Assembly (NCBI GenBank): GCA_031213475.1
Contig: JARUPZ010000024.1
Span: forward strand, 7,009,324 to 7,073,323
Direction: 5' to 3'
Source: Nereocystis luetkeana
Lineage: Eukaryota; Sar; Phaeophyceae; Laminariales; Laminariaceae
Length of the DNA stretch: 64,000 bases
The position numbers and the translations under genes were made by a program. Every line of letters begins with the position of its first letter. Positions within the stretch are counted from its first letter, which is position 1. Below the pieces are notes generated by a model. The model ran no database searches, was not told the origin of the DNA, and saw only the letters and a list, made by a program, of their open reading frames with translations. Positions 1 to 9,860 of the stretch are shown here, piece after piece.

Positions 1-406
1 AGGTCGAGATCGCGCGTGTATGCCATGTGTGATCCGTGACCTACCAGCGGGACTTTCAGATGAACCCGATAATAATGTTCCTAAGGCCCGTATAGTCTTC
101 GGCCCCGGCTTCTTTCCCTGCGACGATTGATCGGGAAATAACTAAATTCCCGTCTAGTCGTGATTACAAAATACCAAGGGACGGGGAATACGAATTAGAA
201 AATACCAAGGGACGGGGAATACGAGCATGACCCATTCTTGGGTTCGCAACATGCACCAGATGAGCACCATAGAGATATGCCATGTTGAAACCTCATGCCG
301 CCTGATCAAACGACTTCACTACGCGATACACAAAAGACCGCGGCGCCCCAACAGTGCGCACATGGGCCAGTAAGATGATGCCAAGTTTTCCACTCGGCTT
401 CTGCAG
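1..406. other. left flank, probably intron
   Basis: No exon is recognised here. The first exon-like block of the Pmp-like gene begins at 407 with an acceptor-type junction, not a start codon, so this stretch is probably intron and the gene probably continues to the left of the window. The only structure seen is a two-copy tandem repeat at 163-224. Confidence 0.5.
163..224. repeat. 31-bp tandem duplication, two copies
   Basis: Two adjacent 31-bp units (163-193 and 194-224) differ at a single base. They contain AAAATACCAAGGGACGGGGA. This is a simple local duplication with no coding potential seen. Confidence 0.9.
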
Positions 407-487
407 GTGCCGTATACGCAGATAACTCGAGTATCAACATCGACGGAGCCGCAGGATTTTCCGACAACTATGCGTTTCTTGATGGAG
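407..487 (+). CDS. Pmp-like repeat exon 1 (81 nt)
   Basis: The exon lies between CTGCAG and GTGAGG. With the phase-1 G of the previous exon it reads GAVYADNSSINIDGAAGFSD and ends NYAFLDGG. This is one beta-helix repeat with the GAVY start and F-x-x-N strand typical of the family. 81 nt with phase 1 at both ends makes it a symmetrical, shufflable module. Confidence 0.7.
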
Positions 488-1067
488 GTGAGGGTGTTCA
501 CTGCTGCGTATTTCGACAATGCCTACTAATCACAGCTCGAATCAATAAGCCTACGTCTGGCCGGGTACGATATGGACACTTCATCGACTACCGCGGTACG
601 AGCGCAAGGAGTGCTGTGCTACCCAAAATGATTTATGCCCAAACCAACGCATTTTCATTGTCAGATACTACAACTGGCTGTGCGAGTGCTCTGCGATTCA
701 AACTCCTTAGATCCCACATTGCTTGTGATTTGTCAGGTTGGGGCGGGTGTCGTTCGAGAATCGCGCCGTGATCACACAGCGGTAGGTCTGCCGTTTCCAC
801 CCAGCAATGCCTTCAAGGAGCGGGGCCTTCTTGTATTTTCTGAGCTCCTCGCGTGGGAAGCTCAATGACCTACCCGAAGTAAAAAAATCGATGAAGTTTA
901 TTTTGCCCCGCTCGAGAAAACTTCCTTTATGCTATCAACCACTGCAGTCCCACACCGAAAAACCGATGTACTAACAACCACTTACTTGAGGAGTTCATCC
1001 GGTCGGACGATATTGGGTCAAAACGTGGCACCCCTACAGTGGGAGTGCCGTTGTGCAAGGATACTAC

Positions 1068-1105
1068 TACTACCACCACCACCACCACCAACACCACCAA
1101 CACCA
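1068..1105. repeat. (ACC)n microsatellite
   Basis: An imperfect run of ACT/ACC/AAC triplets. It generates spurious His-rich, Pro-rich and Val-rich frames on both strands, none of which is supported as a protein. Confidence 0.85.
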
Positions 1106-1148
1106 CGGTCGGAGCCTCACGCGACGTACATGTGCATCGCAGACCCCT

Positions 1149-1382
1149 TCTACGATAGAGGTAGCACATTTCCGCTATTTTGTTTCTGAAAGAAGGGGTT
1201 CCTTGAGCCCAAATCGTCGGAATATCAATCTTGATTTCGAAAAAAAAACGTTTTCTAGAGTCGGACCATGGGATTGTTCGCCGCGATGCAATTTGAGTTT
1301 TGCTGAAGTTAGGTTTCGGGTGAGGTATTGAGCTCCTTAAGTGAGGAGCATCAGAAACTGCAGGGTGAACCTCTATCGTAGA
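1149..1382 (+). mobile_element. MITE of the TCTACGATAGAG family, copy 1
   Basis: A 234-bp element with perfect 14-bp inverted ends: TCTACGATAGAGGT at 1149-1162 and its complement at 1369-1382. It carries an internal hairpin (GCTCCT...AGGAGC) near 1331-1350 next to a GGGTGAGGTATTGAGC block. Two more near-complete copies (48178-48418 and 54993-55235) share ends and hairpin. There is no coding capacity, so it is a non-autonomous DNA element. I could not fix a target-site duplication. Confidence 0.8.
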
Positions 1383-2666
1383 GTGCCTCCGCATGGAGTG
1401 TGCGATATCCCGTCAGGAGACATCCCGTGGTGTCGGGACATGAACCGTCGTGTCGCATGAGATTCCCCGCATATCCCATAGGAACTATCTAGAATCTCGT
1501 AGGCACACCTTCGACACAGTCTATACCATGGCACACCACTCGAGCGTGCCACTCGAGCGCGTAGTTTCGCCTGATGCGCCGCGCTGTAGCGCACGGTTTA
1601 AGTATGTTAAGGGTTGTAGCGATGGCCAAGGCTTCATGTGTCGGGGTTCTCCAACAAACCTCATAGACCTACACCCCTGGAGGTAGACCCGCGATCCTAA
1701 ACATGAATGGGGTATCTCAGTGGGGTTAACATCTCCACCGGCCACCCTAGATAGCACGGCATGCCATTCGTTTATCGTAACTCCACCAGGAAATGCACAC
1801 AATGTACGCTGGGGATGATAGTAGTAAAGGCGTTGCGAATATTCACATCATCCGCATCTGTTTTGTCTGCGCGCGGCGGGACATTTCCTCATGAGCCTAG
1901 TCTACCAAACGGGGGGGAATGATGCTGTCGGACAACAGTTCACTCGAAATTACCCCCAAGGTCAAAATAAAACTCGCACTTATTGTCTAACGAAACCCGC
2001 GCCGGTGCGTTTGGTCCCCAGCGTACCCCGCACTGCAATGTTTGTGTCGTTGGCCGTGGTTGTATGGTGGACGTCCGTAGCGGATGCCATTTGCGATAGG
2101 GCTCAAAGTCGGCTGGATTGAGTTTTTACACAAACCATAGTTCTGAGATTGTTCACGTATGCCGGTATTCTTGATCGACGGGTAGCGAGCACGAGCCTTA
2201 AACAACGAGCTACGCTTCAAGTTGAGTTTAGGTCGCATGTATGGATGCGGATGGAGGAACCCATGACCAATGTTGGTTTGCCATACCAAAGTTGGCAATG
2301 TTCCCACCCCGGCGTGAATCGGCACTATATGTTCGCCCGTCTCAAGCGGGTAGTCGTCAGTATTTGCGGCAAGGTCTGACTCCGAAGCCTAGCTTAGCTC
2401 AAACTGCGCCGGGCTCTCTAATATTTTGAACGTCGGTACACGTCTCCGCTTGTTTTCGAGTGGAACATGCTCTGATACTAAACGGAAGTTGCGCTTGTGG
2501 CTGAGCGAAGTCCGAGATGCACGAGACGCCACCCCCGCGCCCAGCAGACCGGAGTCAATGCTCGGAGGACGTCAGGCTGTGCCCTGTTGGCGTTTGTATA
2601 TTTTTGCTCCTGCTTTCGCACATGCGGTAACAACTCTCGCACAAAAAAACGCTTCGGTAACGGCAG

Positions 2667-2750
2667 GTGCTGTCCGGATCATCGGGGGCCCGGGGCTCCA
2701 CATCGACGGGGTTGGAGCGGTGTTCAGCAACAACTCCGCCAAGGTTGGAG
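2667..2750 (+). CDS. Pmp-like repeat exon 2 (84 nt)
   Basis: The exon lies between CGGCAG and GTAGGG. With the preceding G it reads GAVRIIGGPGLHIDGVGAVF and ends SNNSAKVGG. One repeat unit, phase 1 at both ends. Its position and phase agree with exons 1 and 3. Confidence 0.72.
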
Positions 2751-4837
2751 GTAGGGCGGCGCGGGTTACAGAAAAAAACGAAAACAGTCGCTTGTATCAA
2801 AATATGAACCGACATTTGACAACTCCTGCGGAGAATTCTATTGGGCGACGGGGCGTCCTTGCTCATGGTAGCGTGTTCACAAGTGATGCGAAACCACCCG
2901 AATGGCCGGTTAGCTTCGAGGCAGCCCGTGATGATGATACGACTCACGGATGCCAGTCCGTGACCACAATGGTACGCCTCGTGCGTGATATCTGGGGTTC
3001 GTGAAGAAAGTAACACGGGCCATGCATGTCTTATGTAGTGTCGAGATTCCTTGTTGGCCACGATACGACTCATGCGTGTGTTTTCAAAATGTGCAAGCAA
3101 TATGTAGAGCTCCGAGATACACGGATCCTGCTCTTCCTTGTCATGTCGTCTTCCACAGAGAGGAGGGCGGACTGATCGCCCGCGGGGGATACTCAAACGT
3201 AGGGCTATACCTCTGTATGTGTGCTATGCATGTATATCTGATAAGTCAGAACTTGTTTGTGTATGTTCGAAACGGGTTCACGTTGTGTCCCGCCACATCT
3301 CTATGCGTATAAGCATCGGCCTGAAGTTGGTGTACATGCCATTTTTTCTCGTGCGCGTGCAGGGCAAGCGACAGCGGTTGGATGCCAGTCCTCAACTTCC
3401 TTGATATTCCTCTTTCGCGATAAGCCGTGCATCACTGGCGGTTAGATGGCCTCCCTTACCGCTCAACCCCCATATAGTAAATCAGGAGCATCTAGTCGAT
3501 CACTGTCATAGATTGGAGCGAATGTTGACATCGTGCAAGAATGCCAAGCGCGTTGCCTATTCGTACGTATTCATCTCGCTGTGGATGGATGTTTTTCACT
3601 ACTCGCCCAAGACCTCACACACAAGTGATCGCGGCAGCCTATAGAATCGTGCTCCAAGGCAAAGTCTACCGTGCCGTTGCACGGACGTTTGTGGAGACCC
3701 AACGTCTTGGCAAACGGCCCCTCCAGCATATCACGCACGCTTCCGTAGCCAATCTCGAGGGTAGGCTAGCCTCGAGAGAACGGTGGGGTGTTGTTTTCCT
3801 TGGAAAGGTGTTCAGAGGGCGGGGAAGGGTAACCAACCTGGCAGCTGGGGCGATGGGGTGTACACGCACCTGTCTTGTGAAACAACCTGTGCACGGCTTA
3901 CAGCAGCGCGTCTCTGTCCGGAATTCACGCGCTATCACACCTTTCACGACCGGACGTGCACCACAACAAGTTTCCCCGAAGCTTGTTACGACAGCGGTAG
4001 CAGACACGCACCAAAACGGTTTTCTGACTGACCGGGCTCCCAACCGAATATGTACCCACTATCGGAGTATTCGCGAATCGAATTAAAATGATGTGTGCCT
4101 GGGTCAGCATGGGCCATCGCATCGCCCTTCCGGGCCCGTCACGTCAGGAGCCCCAACCACAGCCAGGTGTAACCCACACAACACGGCATGCGTTTCCAGC
4201 ATGGAGTACGTGGCCGCCTATTCAACAAGTAGAAGATTTTGCACGTTCAAAGCTCGCATACTCGGTGCGCGTGCTTTCTAGGTTTAGGGTCTAGGTACGT
4301 TTGGGTGGAAACCCCGGCCGGTACAGGGGGACTGCTTCTCGCCTCAAACAAATATGACCGGTTGAGCTCCGCAAGCGAACAACTGTTCTACCGGTTGGTT
4401 ACCTATTTTTTCTACGAATGGGGTATTTTTTGTTTTCAATTTTAGACTATGGCACACTGAAATACTGGTCGGGTTGCATGAACAGCCCTGTTCGATTTTT
4501 TGCGTCGGGTGAGATATGGAGCGTTTCATGGGAGGAGCTCGGGCTATTAGGCACCACCCCTAACAGGCATTGCGCTCGAGGATGAAACGGAACAACACCC
4601 AGACCAACGTACTCCGTTTGACCTGTAAAAATCCTCGAACAGCCCGCCAGCAAACCTTTCAGGAGCCAAACGCAACCAAACGGCTGTGTTCACGGATTCC
4701 CAGGCTGTGAACATGTCGTGGGCTTGGCTACGACACATAGTCCACGTTGTTGTACGCAGTATTGCAGGCTATTCGTTTTTTACGTACTCAACGCGTCGCA
4801 CATATCTACTCTGCCCATGCTTTCTTCCTTCAGGTAG
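2751..4837 (+). other. intron between repeat exons 2 and 3
   Basis: No repeat exon recognised. At about 4411-4560 there is a strongly degenerate relative of the TCTACGATAGAG MITE (TTCTACGAATGGGG ... CGGGTGAGATATGGAGC). The longer open frames (for example 3541-4086) have no family features and are probably chance. Confidence 0.45.
4411..4560 (+). mobile_element. degenerate MITE, TCTACGATAGAG family
   Basis: The left part (TTTTTTCTACGAATGGGG) and the right part (TCGGGTGAGATATGGAGC followed by GGGAGGAGCTC) line up in order with the three better copies, but the middle has diverged and the right end is unclear. Confidence 0.4.
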
Positions 4838-4918
4838 GTGCCATTCATAGCACAGGGGGTAACCTGGGCATCGCTGGCAACATAACGTTCGCCAGCAACT
4901 CAGCCGTCGCGTTTGGAG
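4838..4918 (+). CDS. Pmp-like repeat exon 3 (81 nt)
   Basis: The exon lies between TTCAGGTAG and GTATGTG. I chose the second of two nearby AGs because the first gives an immediate stop. It reads GAIHSTGGNLGIAGNITFAS and ends NSAVAFGG, a clear repeat with a G-rich end. Phase 1 at both ends. Confidence 0.75.
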
Positions 4919-5558
4919 GTATGTGACCCTGTCGTACAGCAGACGACACGTGGCACTGTCGTCTCGAGAGTGCGATGTCTGCAGTATGTCCGGTGTCCAG
5001 CGGTTTAACGTTTTAATTGCACATTATATTCTCGCATATAGCGACCCAGACCCAAGGTCAACCTACTCGTGTGGTAGAGTACGGGACGCCACTCTCGCAA
5101 TCAATGGCCTGCGTCAGGGCGTGCGCTACACAATTTGTGAATACAATGATGTGGGCGTCCTACGTATGGTATAGCAATGAATGGTCTTGAACGTTCCGTA
5201 TTACTCTACCAATTGTTTGTTGTCGAGTCCTGTAACGGGCCAACCTGTCCTTCCAGTGCCCATTCCGTTCGATAATTACCAATGCAATCGTGAGGTAACT
5301 TCGTTTGGACTTGAAAAGAGGCAGAAATGCCAGTGGTACTTCGTGTCACCCCAACAAAAACAATCCTGTGGGAGTTCGGTTCTGCAATTGCTCTCGGGAA
5401 GAGGTCTCATTTCGCCGCTGTGTCGGCTTCACTCGCGCGTATTCCCGAACTACAACACTTATGTCGCCACACTCTTGGCAACACCTTGCACGTGTTGCAG
5501 TCCGAGTTACGACCCTCATGTCATGACGCTCTTGGAAACACATTGTTTTGTTTTGCAG

Positions 5559-5879
5559 GCGCGGTGTACACCTTAGGCGATGACCCCGTTGACTTGCAAG
5601 AGAACCCATTGTCTGCAGAGAATTGCGCCGGAGCTGGGGGAGGTGCCATCTCCATCGGGGACCCTGGTGAAGTCACGGTTCGGGGCGCATATTTCACGCG
5701 CTGCAAGTCTAACGTCGGCGGAGCCGTTTCGGTGACGGCCGTTCAAAACAGAGAGCGAGAGTATGAATCCTGTGTTTTCAATTACAACGACGCGACGGCA
5801 GACGGGGGCGCAATCTACTTCGTCACCGCCGGCGGCTCTGACAACGTGTCGTCATCTGTATTCCGTGGCACCTATTCGG
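5559..5879 (+). CDS. Pmp-like repeat exon 4, three to four repeats (321 nt)
   Basis: A polypyrimidine/TTTTGCAG acceptor precedes GCGCGGTG, and the exon ends at TTCGG before GTGAGATC. It encodes about 107 residues with GAVYT, GGGAISI, VGGAVSV and DGGAIYF at about 30-residue spacing, the classical Pmp/beta-helix repeat. An open frame continues past the donor to 6229 but loses all repeat character there, which supports ending the exon at 5879. Both ends are phase 1, matching exons 3 and 5. Confidence 0.82.
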
Positions 5880-7470
5880 GTGAGATCACAGAGACACGAG
5901 ACATAGTGTTTTTCATTGCGGTGGATGGTCAAACGGGGGTGTCCCCCTGCTTTTTGGCCGGACAAACGTGGGCAGGCGTGGTCGTCTATGACCTATACCC
6001 TCGCATCCTAACAACTCTGGGACAGGCCATGCCAGGTTTCCTTCGATTAGAAAGGCATTGCTTACGCCAGTTGCGAAGGGGGTTACGGAACGTTTACACG
6101 CCAGAGGATAGGGTTTTCGAGTGCCCCACAACGTATCGACCTCCCTCAAGCGCAACTCTGAGGCACCAGCAAGAACCTCCCGTGGAGAACACACGCACCT
6201 CCTTTTTTCATTTCACTCGGGCACGGTAATGGGGCTGGACGCACGATAATCCCCATATTTGACTACGCATTAGGGGGATCACGCCGCCTTTTCCCCCGCT
6301 CTCCCCCCCGCCTATGATCGAACAAATCCGGCCGATTGACGCTTTATATGATCGATTCGTGGATACCTCGATGCTGGGAAGACCTCAAAGTATCGTCGTG
6401 GTCTGTTTAGGACCTATTATTAGCTAAACCGTTTTAGAACCCCTGCCCCATTTTGGGGGCAAACTGTTTATGATTTGAGTGATTTGTCCCCACATATTGG
6501 ACTACGGTACTAAAAGGGTTAATGGCACCACATCGGAGCCATCACAAAAAGGTCAAAATTGGGTTCGCTTTCCGTCGAAGGCTGGAGAGTAAAGCAGCCT
6601 AAAAGGGGTATGAGTGATTAGAACAGTGTGTACGATTGTGGGTTCACCCCTCCCCCCCCCCAATCGTTGTCAAACTAATTGATCCTTGTGAACCCTTGTG
6701 AGGTCGACCCCAAACATATACCCTGGAAAGACACCAACGTCTGTGCTCCGCATTATCTGTGGGCCTCTGGCCAGCGCGTGACAGTTGAATGTATATTCAG
6801 ATTGAGGCGCGAGCAGGCACCTCCCGCCGATGAAGTTTCGACCCCCCCCCCCCCCCCTCCCCCTTCGGCTAACAAGGCAGTGGCATACCCGGTTTGAGAT
6901 ATTTTCTTTTTCGCACGTGCGTTGGACCACGTTTTTCCGAAATTTGAACAATTCGTCTGTGGTAGAAGCGAAGGCATGATCCCACGGTTTCCCTCGCAAT
7001 GCACGTAGAGTGCGTTGAGACCACTAATAACGTGCATAAGGGTTCACGAACGAGAGAAAGATAACCCCATACGTGTTGGCAACAGGTTCGGGGAATGTAT
7101 TACGTCACGATTGAAGGATACAAACGTCCAGAGATGCAGTAAACCCCATGCAGCCCACATGTGACACCCCAGGACAGGCACGACCGAGTGTCACTTTACG
7201 GGTACGGAGGAAATTAGCGCGAACGTACCCCCTCGATGACCCGTGATATATATGTAGTGGTGGAGATTGTTTGTGCCAGGAATACTGAGTAACGACAGCC
7301 CAAAGACTGCCCAAGCTATGTAAGCAGTACGTAGATGCTCCTCTCGATGAGGAGCTTGAACGCGCAAAGAATAACTATGACAAACCAGGAGATCAATATA
7401 CCCTACACACTCCCTCGGTCTCTCCTCGCCCACTTCGGTTTGTTTCGCGCTGGACTGTCAGCGGACTCAG
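5880..7470 (+). other. intron between exons 4 and 5
   Basis: Holds a TTAA-type MITE at 6424-6522, a poly-C tract at about 6841-6862 (and a shorter C run at 6651-6661), and a small hairpin at 7335-7352 (GCTCCT...AGGAGC) like the one in the TCTACGATAGAG MITEs. No exon recognised. Confidence 0.5.
6424..6522 (+). mobile_element. MITE with AACC(C/G)TTTTAG ends, copy 1
   Basis: About 99 bp. The left end reads CTAAACCGTTTTAGAACCCC and the right end TACTAAAAGGGTTAA, imperfect inverted repeats. The middle (TTTTGGGGGCAAACTG ... TTTGTCCCCACATAT) matches the element at 37475-37579. The TTAA termini of the other copy suggest a piggyBac-type target site. Confidence 0.7.
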
Positions 7471-7658
7471 GAGGTGCGGTATACCACAGGGAGGCTTCGG
7501 TGATTGAAAGCACCACGTTTTGGGGAAATACGGCCGGCAAGGAGGGCTTTGCTGTCCTACGTTCGTCCGCGGTAGCGCTAAACGATGTGTCCTTCGTGGA
7601 AAACACGTTCCACTGCGCACGCGGCCAATATTTGTACGAGGACATCACGCTGAGCGCG
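7471..7658 (+). CDS. Pmp-like exon 5, last repeat and linker (188 nt)
   Basis: The exon lies between GGACTCAG and GTGAGTTA. The joined codon gives GGAVYHREASVIESTTFWGN, and the exon ends with the CARGQYLYED block that in this family follows the repeats. It enters in phase 1 and leaves in phase 0. No disablement inside. Confidence 0.78.
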
Positions 7659-8205
7659 GTGAGTTAGACCGAAGCTGACCCGTTCCGTTATCGAGATATC
7701 ACATCTATAGACTCGTCGGGAATACAAGCTATGGCTCCATATTGGTGTGCTGACTCTCTGACGTTTTTCGTTAGGTTTGGTGGACTGTGTGGAAGATGGA
7801 CTGCGGGATTTTGCAGCCGACCTTTCCCCCCTCGCGCCCCCCTGAACGATATGGGCATTTCGACGTGCTGGTGTAGATATTGAACCATAAAGCATACCAT
7901 TAAACGTGTCGAAATGAAGAAGGTTTCGAAATGCTGTGGGGTGGGCTACAGTCTTCAACGTCTTCGCAAGGGTGTCGTACGAGGATCTTGTGGGGGGTTT
8001 AGGCTATCTGTGTAGTTGCCTGCGCCCTAAACGCGCAGAGCAGCTTCACATGTAGAAAACTGTCCGACTACCCTACGCCAAATGCACTGCAGTTTTACTG
8101 TGTGGCAATCTGTAACGCACAGCACAACGGAGGTTCGCTCAAGTATGCCAACGCAATGCAACGACTTCGACCCTCGTATTGTCGACAAATTGTATCGAAC
8201 CTCAG

Positions 8206-8514
8206 GATACCGCCTCAGCCGCCGATACTCGCTTCGAGCTTGCCTGCGCACAATGCCCGTTAGCAGGAGGCAGCAGTCCTGATGGCATGATGGCATGGAG
8301 GTCAAACACGAGAACGAGATCCCTAGTTGCGAAGACCTTCCAATGGGCGCGAAAGCCGTGTCGAGCGGCACCACCGTCGAAGGCATCTTCCTCGAAGCTG
8401 GTTATTACCGTATCTCCGACGAGAGTCATGTCGTACTCGAGTGCCAACGCCGGCGCGCGTGGGTGGGCGGCGACGACGCCAACAATTACTGCTCCATAGG
8501 CTTCGAGGGACCCT
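8206..8514 (+). CDS. Pmp-like exon 6, cysteine-rich block with 8-bp frameshifting duplication
   Basis: The acceptor AACCTCAG precedes GATACC, which continues the phase-0 end of exon 5. The first frame gives DTASAADTRFELACAQCPLA; after the duplication the family sequence resumes in another frame with GIFLEAGYYRISDESHVVLE, ACVGG-like AWVGG, NYCSIGFEGP. GATGGCAT is present twice in tandem (8281-8296). Without one copy the exon would be 301 nt and leave in phase 1, exactly what the next exon needs, so the duplication is secondary. The donor is CCCT/GTACGT. Confidence 0.8.
8281..8296 (+). repeat. 8-bp tandem duplication inside exon 6
   Basis: GATGGCATGATGGCAT. The two halves are identical. It shifts the frame between two well-conserved family blocks. 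Confidence 0.9.
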
Positions 8515-9052
8515 GTACGTGTTTCCCGGGCCTCGTCTTGATTGCATGCGTGGGCCTGGGACCCCATTTCTTGGTGCAAACAAGGCTACTTGCACTATAT
8601 TGTAAAGGTAGAATATCCTTTTGAAAGCAAGAGATTGTGCCCGCGATCAGAAACTAAGAAAACAGAGAAACGTATCGGCGTCCAAATACTAGTAAACCAG
8701 TCTAGGTTTGAGCATGTTGATGGAATAAAAAACACCTATCATTCCATGAGAAGAGTGAGCGTGAAATATGTAAGTGTTTCGGTTTTATAGACGATAAAGC
8801 CGGAGCCCGGGATGGACTATATGGTATGCTACTCTAGATGCGGTGCCTGCGTCCAAATCGATCCACCCATTCTCTCTCTAATGCGTCGTACGTCATGTGG
8901 TCCCATGAAAGGGCCTTGAAGAATGCAAGTCTAGAACTGCCCTCGTCGTGATCGTTTTGGAGCACGCCACACCGATGAGCGTTCTTGTTCCTAGTTCAGT
9001 TCCCTTATCCGCACCTGCGTTGTCCATCTCTGATCCCTTCTTACCGTGGCAG

Positions 9053-9365
9053 ACTTCGCTGTTTGTGCAGACGGCTTCGTTCCGCTGCCCTCCTACAACT
9101 GTCGCGACTGCTCGGTCACCGGCAGACGATCGAGAGTGGCGCTCGTTGCGGCTTTGGTCGTGGCCCTGGTCGTGGTGGTGGCTGCACTCTCGGCGCGCTT
9201 AATGACGGCGATTGATAGCGGTGACGATGCTGAGGCGGAGCAGACAGAGGTAGCGCGGACTTCCTCCGTGGAAAATCGATGGAATATTTAGAGAACGCTT
9301 TCATGAGCGTCTTCCATCTTTCCGCCGTCAAGATCGTCGCGGTCGTGTGGCAAATTATTTCCCAG
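9053..9365 (+). CDS. Pmp-like exon 7, first two membrane segments, frameshifted
   Basis: The acceptor GTGGCAG joins to exon 6 to give GFEGP-YFAVCADGF, the family's conserved GYEGPYCAVCADGF with Phe for one Cys. A strong membrane segment follows (RVALVAALVVALVVVVAALS, about residues 26-45). The frame then ends at a stop (9289-9291), while the conserved LSAVKIVAVVWQIISQ lies in another frame just beyond. The exon is 313 nt where the flanking phases need one more or two fewer. The donor is CAG/GTGAGTG. Confidence 0.75.
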
Positions 9366-9860
9366 GTGAGTGTAGCGTTGAATACGTTGGTGCAGCCCAA
9401 ACAGTTGTCTTCACGGTCTGTCAGTTTCGTGTTGGAAGTTGAGCATAAAGTTTGCTGCTTTTCGCCCGCGAATCTCGCCTTGTTTAGATGATAACTCACT
9501 GATTTTATGGTGGAAAGCAACATATCTATGTTTCTGTGTTACGCTGTACTAAACTGTGAAGCAAAACAGATGTTCAACCTGTGGTGAACTAATAACGGAT
9601 TCGTTTGTGGCAGTGCACCGCAGACACGAAGGCGGGTCGTCTGTCATGGAAACGGATAGGGATCCCTTTTCGAACAACTCGTACGGGAGTTACGACAGCA
9701 ACAAGTGGAGACATTGGAGCGAGAGATTACGTGACATCAAGCAGAACGCAACACCCAAGGACTCGTTTAGTTCCGGAATCATCCTAGGGTGACGCCCGAT
9801 CTAGGTCTAACTCCCGTGCTCGTGCCACGTTCCGAATGCCCCTCCGGTGATCCGCGTCAG
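9366..9860 (+). other. intron between exons 7 and 8
   Basis: WQIISQ before it joins FATIAGDVYPE after it in phase 0, the family order. It contains an open stretch (9614-9790, HRRHEGGSSVMETDRDPFSN...) after a GTGGCAG that could be an alternative exon, but it does not fit the family and is left out. Confidence 0.65.

Larger units (their letters stand above)
488..2666 (+). other. intron between repeat exons 1 and 2
   Basis: No further repeat exon was found in 2.2 kb. The stretch holds an (ACC)n microsatellite at about 1068-1105 and a MITE with TCTACGATAGAGGT ends at 1149-1382. Open frames here are short and lack family motifs. Damaged repeat exons may be hidden. Confidence 0.5.

Noticed and set aside
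1053-1331. His/Tyr-rich and Val-rich frames
   Set aside because: Products of the (ACC)n microsatellite on either strand.
3541-4086. 181-codon plus-strand frame inside the Pmp-like gene
   Set aside because: Lacks GGAI/GGAV repeats, and the opposite strand is equally open. Treated as intron.
5880-6229. Extension of the exon 4 frame past the donor
   Set aside because: Repeat character stops at the GG/GTGAGA donor, and the phase fits splicing to 7471.
8542-8790. Plus-strand frame after the exon 6 donor
   Set aside because: The family sequence continues across the intron at 9053, so this is intronic.
9614-9790. Open stretch after GTGGCAG, possible extra Pmp-like exon
   Set aside because: Exons 7 and 8 join in phase 0 with the conserved family sequence, leaving no place for it.
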